Positions 12,129-20,912 of a DNA stretch of 64,000 nt are shown one piece after another. Position 1 is the stretch's first letter. Every line of letters starts with the position of its first letter. Under the pieces are notes generated by a model. The model had not been told where the DNA came from, searched no databases, and was given only the letters and a program-made list of their open reading frames with translations. The stretch is taken from the NCBI GenBank assembly GCA_963786625.1, contig CAWAZS010000014.1:682001-746000 (forward strand). The letters are read 5' to 3'. Both the position numbers and the translations under genes were made by a program. This stretch comes from CAIWHR01 sp963786625. Its GTDB lineage: Bacteria; Pseudomonadota; Gammaproteobacteria; Burkholderiales; Casimicrobiaceae.

Positions 12129-13358
12129 ATGCCTGTCCGCTATACACCGCCCGAGCCCGCTGATCTGCTGCCGGTCCCCGGCGTCGCGCTCGGCACTGCC
12201 GCCGCGAAGATCAAGAACTGGCAGCGCGACGACGTTCTCCTCGTCCTGTTCGATCCCGGCACGACGGCCGCCGGCGTGTTCACCCGGAACCGCTTCTGCG
12301 CGGCGCCGGTCATCGTGTGCCGCCGCCACCTGGAGCGTGCCGGGCGCGTTCGCGCGCTGGTCGTCAATGCCGGCAACGCCAACGCCGGCACCGGCGCCTC
12401 CGGAATCGCCGCGGCCGAGACGACCTGCGCGGCCGTTGCGTCGATGCTGGGATGTCCGCTGGAGCAGGTGCTGCCGTTCTCGACGGGCGTGATCATGGAG
12501 CCGCTGCCGGTCGCCAAGATCGTTGCCGCGCTGCCGGCGGCACATGCGGCGCGTGGAGCCGACCGCTGGTTCGCCGCCGTGTCGGCGATCATGACCACCG
12601 ACACCGTGCCGAAAGGCGCATCGCGGCGGGTGGCCGTCGACGGCACGCCGGTCACCGTCACCGGCATCGCGAAGGGCTCCGGAATGATCCACCCCGACAT
12701 GGCGACCATGCTGTCGCTGGTCGCGACCGATGCCCCGATCGCCGGCGCAGTGCTCGCCGAGCTGACGCGCGAGATCGCCGATCTCTCGTTCAACTGCGCC
12801 ACCGTCGACGGCGACACGTCGACCAACGACAGCTTCGTCGTCGCCGCGACGGGCAAGGCGCCGATGCCGCCGATCGAGCGCGCCGACGACCCGCGGCTCG
12901 CGCCCGTGCGTGGCGCGATCGCCGAGGTTGCCGTCGAGCTCGCCCAGGCGATCGTCCGCGACGGCGAAGGCGCGACGAAGTTCATGACGATCCGCGTCGA
13001 GGGCGGGCGCGACGCCGTCGAATGCCGCCGGATCGCGCTCGGCATCGCGCACTCGCCGCTGGTCAAGACCGCTTTCTTCGCCTCGGATCCGAACCTGGGC
13101 CGCATCGTGTGCGCGATCGGCAATTCCGCGGCGCCCGACCTCGATCCGTCGCGCGTGTCCTTCTGGCTCGACGACGTGCTGGTCGTCGAGAACGGCGGTC
13201 GCTCCGCTTCGTACGGCGAGGCCGACGGCCAGCGCGTGATGAAGAACGACGAGATCACCGTGCGCGTCGCCCTCGGTCGCGGCGGCGCGTCGGCGACGGT
13301 GTGGACCTGCGATTTCTCGCACGAATACGTCAGCATCAACGCCGACTACCGAAGCTGA
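12129..13358 (+). CDS. argJ: Glutamate N-acetyltransferase / amino-acid N-acetyltransferase ArgJ
   Basis: Arginine biosynthesis enzyme that transfers the acetyl group of N-acetylornithine to glutamate, and in bifunctional forms also uses acetyl-CoA. The 409-aa precursor has the self-cleavage site in KGSGMIHPDMATML, where the threonine becomes the N-terminal nucleophile of the beta chain. NAGNANAGTG near residue 80 is the typical substrate loop. Whether it is mono- or bifunctional cannot be read from sequence alone. The secA-argJ-DUF815-Nudix order is a betaproteobacterial signature. Confidence 0.95.
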   Translation: MPVRYTPPEPADLLPVPGVALGTAAAKIKNWQRDDVLLVLFDPGTTAAGVFTRNRFCAAPVIVCRRHLERAGRVRALVVNAGNANAGTGASGIAAAETTCAAVASMLGCPLEQVLPFSTGVIMEPLPVAKIVAALPAAHAARGADRWFAAVSAIMTTDTVPKGASRRVAVDGTPVTVTGIAKGSGMIHPDMATMLSLVATDAPIAGAVLAELTREIADLSFNCATVDGDTSTNDSFVVAATGKAPMPPIERADDPRLAPVRGAIAEVAVELAQAIVRDGEGATKFMTIRVEGGRDAVECRRIALGIAHSPLVKTAFFASDPNLGRIVCAIGNSAAPDLDPSRVSFWLDDVLVVENGGRSASYGEADGQRVMKNDEITVRVALGRGGASATVWTCDFSHEYVSINADYRS

Positions 13359-13369
13359 CGTGCCCGCCC

Positions 13370-14269
13370 GTGCCATCCCCCCGCGAACTCGCCGCTCTGC
13401 TCTCCCGCCTCGAAGGCATACTCGAGCGCGTCGAGGCCGTGCTGCCGCCGCCGCCGCCGCCTCCGGACTGGCGCGCCACCGCGTTTCGCTGGCGCAAGCG
13501 CGCGGGGCGCGGGCACCTGCAGACGGTGCTCCATCCGCATGCGATCCGCCTCGACGACCTGGTTGCCATCGACGAGCAGAAGCGGGCCGTCGACGCCAAC
13601 ACGCGCCAGTTCGTCGCCGGGCTGCCGGCCAACAACGTGCTGCTGACCGGCTCGCGGGGCACCGGCAAGTCGTCGCTGGTCAAGGCGATGCTGGTCAGGT
13701 ACGCGGCGAGGGGGCTGCGCCTCATCGAGGTCGACAAGGCCGATCTCGTCGACCTTCCCGACATCGCCGAAGCGGTGGCGGCGCGGCACGAGCGCTTCAT
13801 CGTGTTCTGCGACGACCTGACGTTCGACGCGGGGGAGCCCGGCTACAAGGCGCTCAAGGTCATGCTCGACGGCACGATCGCCGCGGCGTCGGCGAACATG
13901 CTGATCTACGCCACGTCGAACCGCCGGCACCTGCTGCCCGAGTACTTCAGCGAGAACCTCGAGACCAAGCATCTCGGCGACGAAGTGCACCCCGGCGAGT
14001 CGGTCGAGGAGAAGATCTCGCTCTCCGAGCGCTTCGGTTTGTGGATCTCGTTCTATCCTTTCGGCCAGGACGATTACCTTGCGGCGGTCGCGTCGTGGCT
14101 CGCCGTGTTCGGGGTTGCGCCGCCGAAGTCCGAACGGGAGTCGGCGGCGCGCGCGCGCGAGGCGCTGCAGTTCGCGCTCCAGCGCGGCTCGCGCAGCGGT
14201 CGCGTCGCGTGGCAGTTCGCCAGGGGTTACGCGGGCGCCGCTGCGCTGCGCAGAAAATCCCGCGCGTGA
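13370..14269 (+). CDS. DUF815 family AAA-type ATPase
   Basis: A 299-aa ATP-binding protein of unknown role. A proline-rich linker (about residues 25-31) precedes an AAA core with Walker A GSRGTGKSSLVK and an acidic Walker B-like VFCDDLTF, and a later segment NLETKHLGDEVHPGE typical of this family. GTG at 13370 is chosen, 11 bases after argJ; a second GTG at 13360 is in another frame. The stop overlaps the next gene's GTG (GTGA). Confidence 0.85.
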   Translation: MPSPRELAALLSRLEGILERVEAVLPPPPPPPDWRATAFRWRKRAGRGHLQTVLHPHAIRLDDLVAIDEQKRAVDANTRQFVAGLPANNVLLTGSRGTGKSSLVKAMLVRYAARGLRLIEVDKADLVDLPDIAEAVAARHERFIVFCDDLTFDAGEPGYKALKVMLDGTIAAASANMLIYATSNRRHLLPEYFSENLETKHLGDEVHPGESVEEKISLSERFGLWISFYPFGQDDYLAAVASWLAVFGVAPPKSERESAARAREALQFALQRGSRSGRVAWQFARGYAGAAALRRKSRA

Positions 14270-15210
14270 GCGACGCGATCGTCCGCGTCGCGGCGGCGGT
14301 CATCCTGCGCCCGGACGGGCAGGTGCTGCTCGCCCAGCGCCCTGCCGGGAAGGCCTACGCCGGCTACTGGGAATTCCCGGGAGGCAAGCTCGAGCCGGGC
14401 GAAACGCCGCGCCATGCGCTCGATCGCGAGCTCGCCGAGGAGCTCGGCCTCAGGGTACGCGGCGCCGCATCGTGGATGGTTCAGCGTTACCGGTATCCGC
14501 ATGCGCACGTCGAGCTGCATTTCTTCCGCGTGTTCGCATGGGACGGCGACCCGGTGGGCCACGACGGGCAGGCGTTCGCGTGGCAGCGGCCCGGGAGGTT
14601 CGACGTTGCGCCGCTGTTGCCGGCGAACACCGCGATCCTCCGCGCGCTGGTGCTCCCGGCGGTCTGCGGGATCACGATGGCGGGCGAGCTCGGCGAGCAG
14701 GCCTTCCTCGCCCGCGCGCGCGCGGCGCTCGCCGGCGGGCTCGCGCTCGTGCAGTTGCGCGAGAAGGACTGGCCCGAGGCGCGGCAGCGCTCGCTCGCCG
14801 AGACGCTGGTCGCGCTCGCCCGGCCCCATGGCGCAAAGGTGCTGCTCAACGGCGACGCGGAGAACGCGCGCGCGTGGGGCTGCGACGGCGTGCATTGGAC
14901 GTCGGCCGCGCTCGCCCGTGCGACCGAAAGGCCCGCCGACTTGCTGTGCGCCGCGTCCTGCCACACGCGTGCGGAGGTCGATCGTGCGGGCCGCCTGCAG
15001 CTCGACTTCGCCGTGCTGGGGCCGGTGCTGCCGACGCCGTCCCATCCGGGCGCGGCGACGCTGGGCTGGGAGGGATTCGCGACGCTCGCCGCCGAGGCGC
15101 CATTGCCCATCTTCGCGTTGGGGGGGCTCACGCGCGGCGACCTCGACGTCGCGACCGCGCACGGCGCGCACGGCATCGCGCTGCGCCGCGGCGCCTGGCC
15201 CGAAGTCTAG
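14266..15210 (+). CDS. Nudix hydrolase fused to a ThiE-like domain
   Basis: Two-domain 314-aa protein. Residues 1-130 are a MutT-type Nudix domain with a full Nudix box (GGKLEPGE ... RELAEELG), predicted to remove oxidised nucleotides such as 8-oxo-dGTP. Residues about 140-314 resemble thiamine-phosphate synthase (VQLREKDWPEARQ, LNGDAENARAWGCDGVHW, ALGGLTRGD). The fusion is well known in beta- and gammaproteobacteria; the role of the second domain is unclear. It starts in a 4-bp overlap with the ATPase gene. Confidence 0.88.
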   Translation: MSDAIVRVAAAVILRPDGQVLLAQRPAGKAYAGYWEFPGGKLEPGETPRHALDRELAEELGLRVRGAASWMVQRYRYPHAHVELHFFRVFAWDGDPVGHDGQAFAWQRPGRFDVAPLLPANTAILRALVLPAVCGITMAGELGEQAFLARARAALAGGLALVQLREKDWPEARQRSLAETLVALARPHGAKVLLNGDAENARAWGCDGVHWTSAALARATERPADLLCAASCHTRAEVDRAGRLQLDFAVLGPVLPTPSHPGAATLGWEGFATLAAEAPLPIFALGGLTRGDLDVATAHGAHGIALRRGAWPEV

Positions 15211-15214
15211 ACGG

Positions 15215-15436
15215 TCACGACGGGGCGCCGCGCTCGCGCGGGGCCTTCTCACGCCCGGCGTCGACATCCTCGGGTTCGGGCGCCTCCGCGACCTGGACCC
15301 GGTAGGCTTCGCTGGCCCATGCGCCGAGGTCGATCATCTTGCAGCGCTCCGAGCAGAAGGGCCGCCAGCGTGCTGCGGGCGCCCACTCCACCGTGGCGCC
15401 GCAAGTGGGACAAGCGACCACGCGCGGCCTGCTCAC
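15215..15436 (-). CDS. yacG: DNA gyrase inhibitor YacG
   Basis: A 73-aa zinc protein with the Cys4 site CPTCG ... FCSERCKMIDLG, matching YacG, which binds GyrB and blocks DNA binding. GTG at 15436 overlaps the zapD stop (GTGA), giving translational coupling, and places the first Cys pair near residue 9 as usual. The acidic, Arg-rich tail is not conserved in the family. Confidence 0.92.
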   Translation of the reverse strand: MSRPRVVACPTCGATVEWAPAARWRPFCSERCKMIDLGAWASEAYRVQVAEAPEPEDVDAGREKAPRERGAPS

Positions 15437-16191
15437 AGATTGCAGAAGGCCAGCTCGAACTCGACGTCGTGCTCGTAGACGGCGCCGCGGTCCAGGCCCG
15501 AGACACCGATGAACCGGATGTTGAGCGCGTACTTGTTGGCGCTGATCTCCGGAACGCAGGGCAGATCTTGCGGCACCGTGAGCCGCAGCAGCTGGGCGAC
15601 TTTCGACGTCGTCAGCATCAGCTGGAAGACGCCGCGAGCCGCGACTTGCCGGCTCGCCCGGCCGTTGTCCCGCAGCAGCCGCAGGACGATCGCGAGCCCG
15701 TCGTAGATCGGCAGGAACGGCTCGATCCAGCCGCGCAAGTCGTTCTGGCGTGCGGCGGCGTCGCCGTGCAGCCAGTAATGGTAGGCCGGCAGATCGAACT
15801 CGCAGACGCCGCCGGGAATCGCCGTGCGCTGCTTGATCGTCATCAGCCATTCGTTGTCGCGCAGGTGCAGACCCGCCTTGCCGGTCTGCGCGAGGAGCGC
15901 CGCGCTCGCCCGTTCGATGTCGGCGAGCAGCAGCTCGAGCACGCGGGAATCGATCGCCGGATTGTTGCGCAGCGCCCCGAGCAGCTGCTTCTGCCGCTCG
16001 AGCTCCTGCAGCAGGTCCGTCTTCAGGTCGGCGCGCGCCGCGACGTCGGTGATCTCGAACAGGATCGCCAGCGCGGCGTGATGGTCGGCAGCGTCGGTCT
16101 GTGCGGCGAAGAACTGCGCGCGGCGATACAGATCCTCGAGCCGCATCAACGTGCGGATGCGCTCGTTCAGCGGATGCTCGTAGCGAATCAC
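15433..16191 (-). CDS. zapD: Cell division protein ZapD
   Basis: FtsZ-binding factor (DUF1342) that bundles Z-ring filaments. The 252-aa protein begins right before RYEHPLNERIRTLMRLE, the typical ZapD N terminus, and contains LRDNEWLMTIKQR and CEFDLPAYHYWLH. GTG at 16191 is chosen because homology starts there; no clear ribosome site is visible. coaE lies upstream and yacG overlaps its end, the usual coaE-zapD-yacG set. Confidence 0.93.
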   Translation of the reverse strand: MIRYEHPLNERIRTLMRLEDLYRRAQFFAAQTDAADHHAALAILFEITDVAARADLKTDLLQELERQKQLLGALRNNPAIDSRVLELLLADIERASAALLAQTGKAGLHLRDNEWLMTIKQRTAIPGGVCEFDLPAYHYWLHGDAAARQNDLRGWIEPFLPIYDGLAIVLRLLRDNGRASRQVAARGVFQLMLTTSKVAQLLRLTVPQDLPCVPEISANKYALNIRFIGVSGLDRGAVYEHDVEFELAFCNL

Positions 16192-16255
16192 GAGGAAGGG
16201 GCGGCGCGTGGAGCGTTGCGGCAATCCGGCATTTTGCCCGAAGTTGCGCCGCCGT

Positions 16256-16882
16256 TTAAGCGGCAGCGCCCCTATTTTGCACGGCGGCCGCGGCCAGCTC
16301 GCGGTAGCGATGGTCGAGCAGCGCCACCTGCGGCGCGATCGCCGATGGCGGCCCGGCGTTGTCGAGCACGTCGTCGGCGCGCGCAAGCCGCGCCGGCCGT
16401 TCCAGCTGGGTGGCCATGATCGCCCTCACTTCCGCGGCGGCGAGGCCGCTGCGCGCCGTGACGCGGCGGACCTGCTCGTCTTCCGGACAGTCGACGACCA
16501 GCACGCGGTCGACGCCGGACAGGTTGCCGCGCTCGAAGAGCAGCGGAACCACGAGCAGGCCGTAGGGACTCGTCCAGGCCGCGATTTCCCGGCGGGCGGC
16601 CTCGCGTATCAGGGGGTGCAGGATCGCTTCGAGCCGCGCGCGCGCGGCTGCGTCATCGAACACCTGCCGGCGCAGGCGAGCGCGGTCGAGCGTCCCGTCG
16701 GCGCAGGCGAATGCCGGTCCGAAGGCGCCGAGCACGGCCGCGTGCCCCGGCTGGCCCGGGGCGGTGAGGGCGTGTGCGATGCGGTCGGTGTCCGTGACAT
16801 CGACGCCGAGCGCGGCAAAGGCATCGGCCACGGCCGACTTGCCGCTGCCGATCCCGCCGGTGAGGCCGACGACGTAGGTCAC
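16256..16882 (-). CDS. coaE: Dephospho-CoA kinase CoaE
   Basis: Last enzyme of coenzyme A synthesis; phosphorylates dephospho-CoA at the 3' hydroxyl. The 208-aa protein has the P-loop GLTGGIGSGKSAV near the N terminus, DTDRIAH, and the lid/core segment VVPLLFERG. GTG at 16882 overlaps the stop of the prepilin peptidase reading frame, showing that frame is normally translated to its end. Confidence 0.95.
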   Translation of the reverse strand: MTYVVGLTGGIGSGKSAVADAFAALGVDVTDTDRIAHALTAPGQPGHAAVLGAFGPAFACADGTLDRARLRRQVFDDAAARARLEAILHPLIREAARREIAAWTSPYGLLVVPLLFERGNLSGVDRVLVVDCPEDEQVRRVTARSGLAAAEVRAIMATQLERPARLARADDVLDNAGPPSAIAPQVALLDHRYRELAAAAVQNRGAAA

Positions 16883-17713
16883 GGGAAGACGAGCCTGACC
16901 AGGACCGGTCCGAAGAACAGCGCGAGCGCACCGGCGATCGCCAGATACGGGCCGAAGGCGAGCGGGATGTTGTGGTCGCGGCCCTTGAACACGATCAGCC
17001 CGATCCCGATGAGCGCGCCGACGACCGACGACAGCAGAACGATCACCGGCAGCACCTGCCAGCCGAGCCACGCGCCCAGCGCCGGCGAGCAGCTTGAAGT
17101 CGCCGTAGCCCATTCCCTCCTTGCCGCGGATGAGCTTGAACAGCCAGTAGATCGTCCACAGCGACAGGTAGCCGGCGATCGCGCCGATCACCGCGCTTGG
17201 CAGCGACGTGAACACGCCCCACAGGTTCACGATCAGCCCCGCCCACAGCAGCGGCAGCGTGATGTTGTCCGGAAGGAGCTGCGTGTCGAAATCGATCATC
17301 GTCAGCGCGAGCAGCGACCAGAGGAGCACGCAGGCGGCGAGACCCTGCGGCGTCACGCCGAAGCGCCAGATCGCGCATGCCGCGAGGAGCCCGCCCAGCA
17401 GCTCGACCAACGGGTAGCGCGGCGAGATCGGGGCCTTGCACTTCGCGCACCGGCCGCCCAGCGCGATCCAGGAGACGATCGGGATGTTCTGCAGCGCGGT
17501 GATCTGCTGCCCGCAGGCCGGGCATGCCGACCGCGGGACGACGAGGTTGTACGCCGGCTCGGCGGCGGGCGTTTCGCCGCGCAATTCGGCGCACTGCGCC
17601 TGCCAGCCGCGCTCGAGCATCTTCGGCAACCGGTGGATCACGACATTCAGAAAGCTGCCTACGCACAGGCCGAAGAGAAGCGCTGCGAGCGTGAGGAGAA
17701 AGGCGTCGCTCAT
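16879..17713 (-). CDS. pilD: Prepilin peptidase PilD (one +1 frameshift)
   Basis: Inner-membrane aspartic protease that cleaves and N-methylates type IV prepilins. The first part reads MSDAFLLTLAALLFG, the double CxxC zinc site (CPACGQQ ... CAKCKAP) and both catalytic aspartates (TMIDFDTQLLPD and GMGYGDFKLLA). Just after the second, near 17081-17086, one extra base shifts the frame. Removing it restores the family's last two helices, ending FFGPVLVRLVFP at 16879. Corrected length is 277 aa. Since the restored end overlaps coaE exactly (GTGA), I take the shift for a sequencing error rather than a dead gene. Confidence 0.85.
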
Positions 17714-17823
17714 GAGGTGGACGGCGGCGGCAGCTGTCGGTGGACGCTGTCCCGCGACGGGCGTCAGGTGGCGCCGGGGCAGCCGGGGCGCCGGGCCGGA
17801 CCCGGTCGCCCCCGGCCAGGCGC

Positions 17824-19047
17824 TCAGACCACGGACCCGAGCTTGAAGATCGGCAGGTACATCGCGACGACGAGGCCGCCGATCACGACGCCCAGGAAGA
17901 CGATGATGATCGGCTCGAGGAGGCTGGACAGCGCCGCCACCGCGTCGTCGACCTCGCGCTCGTAGAACTCGGCGATCTTCGTCAGCATGCTGTCGAGCGA
18001 GCCCGATTCCTCGCCGATCTGCGTCATCTGCAGCACCATCGACGGGAACAGCTTGGTATTCAGCATCGCGTTGGTCAGGCTCGCGCCGGTGCTGACCTCC
18101 GTCTGGATCCGCTTGGTCGCGTTCGCGTAGACCGCGTTCCCGGATGCGCCGGCGACCGCGTCGAGCGATTCCACCAGCGGGACGCCGGCCGCGAACATCG
18201 TCGAGAGCGTGCGCGTCCAGCGTGCGATCGTGGCCTTTTCCAGGATGGCGCCGATGACCGGGATCTTGAGCGACACGCGGTCCACCGTGTAGCGGAAGGC
18301 CGCCGATCGGCGGAGCAGGACGAAGAACGAGAAGATCGCGCCGCCGATGACCATGGCCATCAGCCACCACCACGTGACGAAGATGTCCGAGATGGCCATG
18401 ACCAGCAGCGTCGGCGCCGGCAGGTCGGCGCCGAAGCTCGTGAACACCTGCTTGAACGCCGGGATCACCCAGACCATGATGACCCAGACCACGACGACGG
18501 CGACCACGATGACCGACATCGGGTAGAACAGCGCCGACTTGATCTTGCTCTTGATCGCGAGGATCTTTTCCTTGTACGTCGCGAGGCGGTCGAGGATCGC
18601 ATCCAGCGTTCCGGAGGTCTCGCCCGCGCTCACCAGGTTGCAGTAGAGCGAGTCGAACTGGACCGGGTGCTCGCGGAACGCCTGGGACAGGCTGGAGCCG
18701 GCCTCGATGCGGCCCTTGATGTCGATCATCAGCCGCGAGAAGCGCGCGTTGCTGTGGCCGCGCGCGACGATGTCGAAAGCCTGCAGCAGCGGCACGCCGG
18801 CGCGCAGCATCGTGGCAAGCTGCCGCGTGAAGAAGGCCACGTCGCGCTCGCTGACCTTGCGCCCGCCGCGAAACGACTGCCGCTTGATCTTGGTGACGCG
18901 GATGCCCTGGCGCCGCAGGTTCGTCGTGACCACCGTCTCGGACGCGGCCCGCGTTTCCCCGCGCACCTGCCGATTGTTGCGATCGAACCCCTCCCAGACG
19001 AACGTGAATTCCTTGACGTCCCTGCGTTGCGCGGTGGCGGTGGCCAT
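17824..19047 (-). CDS. pilC: Type IV pilus inner-membrane platform protein PilC
   Basis: Polytopic platform protein that couples the PilB/PilT motors to pilin assembly. The 407-aa protein has two T2SF domains (about 75-195 and 275-400) each ending in hydrophobic helices, with FFTRQLATMLRAGVPL and WTRTLSTMFAAGVPLVESLD as the matching repeats. It sits between pilB and pilD, all minus strand, the standard pilBCD operon. No pilin gene is present in the window. Confidence 0.96.
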   Translation of the reverse strand: MATATAQRRDVKEFTFVWEGFDRNNRQVRGETRAASETVVTTNLRRQGIRVTKIKRQSFRGGRKVSERDVAFFTRQLATMLRAGVPLLQAFDIVARGHSNARFSRLMIDIKGRIEAGSSLSQAFREHPVQFDSLYCNLVSAGETSGTLDAILDRLATYKEKILAIKSKIKSALFYPMSVIVVAVVVVWVIMVWVIPAFKQVFTSFGADLPAPTLLVMAISDIFVTWWWLMAMVIGGAIFSFFVLLRRSAAFRYTVDRVSLKIPVIGAILEKATIARWTRTLSTMFAAGVPLVESLDAVAGASGNAVYANATKRIQTEVSTGASLTNAMLNTKLFPSMVLQMTQIGEESGSLDSMLTKIAEFYEREVDDAVAALSSLLEPIIIVFLGVVIGGLVVAMYLPIFKLGSVV

Positions 19048-19067
19048 GAGTTACCCTCTGTGCGTCG

Positions 19068-20789
19068 TCACTCGTTGGTGACGGCTTCGATTTCCTCGAG
19101 CGAGGTCAGGCCCTGCTTGACCTTGACCAGACCCGATTGGCGGAGGTCGCGGACGCCCTCCTTCTTCGCCTGCTCGGCGATGTCGAACGCCGTGCCATTG
19201 CGCATGATGAGCTGGCGCATCTCGTCGGTAATCGGCATGACCTGGTAGATGCCGACGCGGCCCTTGTAGCCGGTTCCCTTGCAGTGATCGCATCCGACGG
19301 GGCCGAAGGGCTGCCACGAGCCGTCGAGCTCCTCGGGAGCGAAGCCGGCCTGCAGCAGCGCCTCGGGCGGGATGTCCTCGGGCTTCTTGCAATGCGTGCA
19401 CAGGCGCCGGCCGAGGCGCTGCGCCGTGATCAGGATGACCGACGACGCGACGTTGAACGGCGCCACGCCCATGTTGAGCAGGCGCAGGAGCGTCGTCGGC
19501 GCGTCGTTCGTGTGCAGCGTCGACAGGACGAGGTGGCCCGTCTGCGCCGCCTTGATGGCGATGTCCGCGGTCTCGAGGTCGCGGATTTCGCCGACCATGA
19601 TGATGTCCGGGTCCTGCCGCAGGAACGCGCGGAGCGCGGTCGCGAACGTGAGACCCGCCTTCTCGTTGACGTTGACCTGGTTGACGCCGGCGAGCTGGAT
19701 TTCCGCCGGGTCCTCCGCCGTGGATATGTTGATGCCGGGCTGGTTCAGGATGTTGAGGCACGTATACAGCGACACCGTCTTGCCGCTGCCCGTCGGGCCG
19801 GTGACGAGGATCATTCCGTACGGCCGCCCGATGGCGGCGACCAGCGACGCCTGCTGGTCCGGCTCGTAGCCGAGGGCCTCGATGCCGAGCTTGATTCCCG
19901 ACGCGTCGAGGATACGCATCACGATCTTCTCGCCGAAGAGCGTCGGCAGCGTGCTCACACGGAAGTCGATCGCCCTGTTCTTCGAGAGCACGATCTTCAT
20001 GCGCCCGTCCTGCGGGACGCGCCGCTCGGAGATGTCGAGCTTGGAGATCACCTTGATCCGCGACGCGAGCTTGTCCTTGATGACGAGCGGCGGCTGCGCG
20101 ACCTCCATCAGCACGCCGTCGAGCCGGTAGCGGACGCGGTAGAACTTCTCGTACGGCTCGAAGTGGATGTCCGACACGCCGGCGTGAATCGCGTCGAGCA
20201 GGATCTTCTGCAGGTACTTGACGACCGGCGCGTCCTCGACCTCGGAGCTCTCCTCGTCGCCGCTCTGCGGGCTGTCGGCTTCCTGGAGGTCGACCTCGAG
20301 GTCCTCCATGGAACCCGTGTCCTTCAGCAGGGCACCCGAGGCCTCGACCAGCTTGTGGATGATGCCGGCGAGCTTGTCGCTCTCGACGACGACCGGCTCG
20401 ATCACCAGGTTGGTCTTGAAGCGGATTTCCTCCAGCCCCTGGAGGTTCGCCGGGTCGGAGGTTGCGACATAGAGGCGGTTGCCGCGCCGGTGCAACGGCA
20501 GGACGTGCCGCGCCTGGGCGATCTTGAGGTCGACCAGGTCCTTCTGGATCTGGTCGACGTCGAAGGTCGCGAGATCGAGGAGCGGGACGCCGAAGGCGCG
20601 CGACGCGAAGACGGCGAGCTGCGTCGGCGTGATCCGCTTGCCGGCGAGGACGTGGTCGACGAACGTCGTGCCGGCCTGCTGCGCCTGCGTCTGCAGCGTT
20701 TCGGCCTCGTACTCGGTCATCAGGCCGTGCTGCGCGAGCGCGCGCGCGAGACCGCTGATGTTGCGCGTCGAAGCGGCGTGCGTGGCCAT
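19068..20789 (-). CDS. pilB: Type IV pilus assembly ATPase PilB
   Basis: Hexameric secretion ATPase that powers pilus extension. The 573-aa protein has an N-terminal MshEN-type domain, Walker A GPTGSGKTVSLYT, the Asp box around TAEDPAE, Walker B DPDIIMVGEIRD, the His box TLHTND, and a tetracysteine zinc site (CTHCKK ... CDHCKGTGYKGR). All catalytic motifs are intact. Confidence 0.97.
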   Translation of the reverse strand: MATHAASTRNISGLARALAQHGLMTEYEAETLQTQAQQAGTTFVDHVLAGKRITPTQLAVFASRAFGVPLLDLATFDVDQIQKDLVDLKIAQARHVLPLHRRGNRLYVATSDPANLQGLEEIRFKTNLVIEPVVVESDKLAGIIHKLVEASGALLKDTGSMEDLEVDLQEADSPQSGDEESSEVEDAPVVKYLQKILLDAIHAGVSDIHFEPYEKFYRVRYRLDGVLMEVAQPPLVIKDKLASRIKVISKLDISERRVPQDGRMKIVLSKNRAIDFRVSTLPTLFGEKIVMRILDASGIKLGIEALGYEPDQQASLVAAIGRPYGMILVTGPTGSGKTVSLYTCLNILNQPGINISTAEDPAEIQLAGVNQVNVNEKAGLTFATALRAFLRQDPDIIMVGEIRDLETADIAIKAAQTGHLVLSTLHTNDAPTTLLRLLNMGVAPFNVASSVILITAQRLGRRLCTHCKKPEDIPPEALLQAGFAPEELDGSWQPFGPVGCDHCKGTGYKGRVGIYQVMPITDEMRQLIMRNGTAFDIAEQAKKEGVRDLRQSGLVKVKQGLTSLEEIEAVTNE

Positions 20790-20912
20790 GGGTCAGAGCT
20801 GTCGAATTTGGCGCTTCGGCGCGGGAGTGCGGCTCATCTGCGGGCACAAGCAATTCCTGTGCCGTGTCGGCTACAACCGGCGCGCCGCCCCCTTATTCCA
20901 AGCGCATAAAAC

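Noticed and set aside
16879..17713. pilD as a dead pseudogene
   Set aside because: Both catalytic aspartates and the zinc site are intact, the restored end overlaps coaE exactly, and the same one-base type of defect recurs elsewhere in the window.
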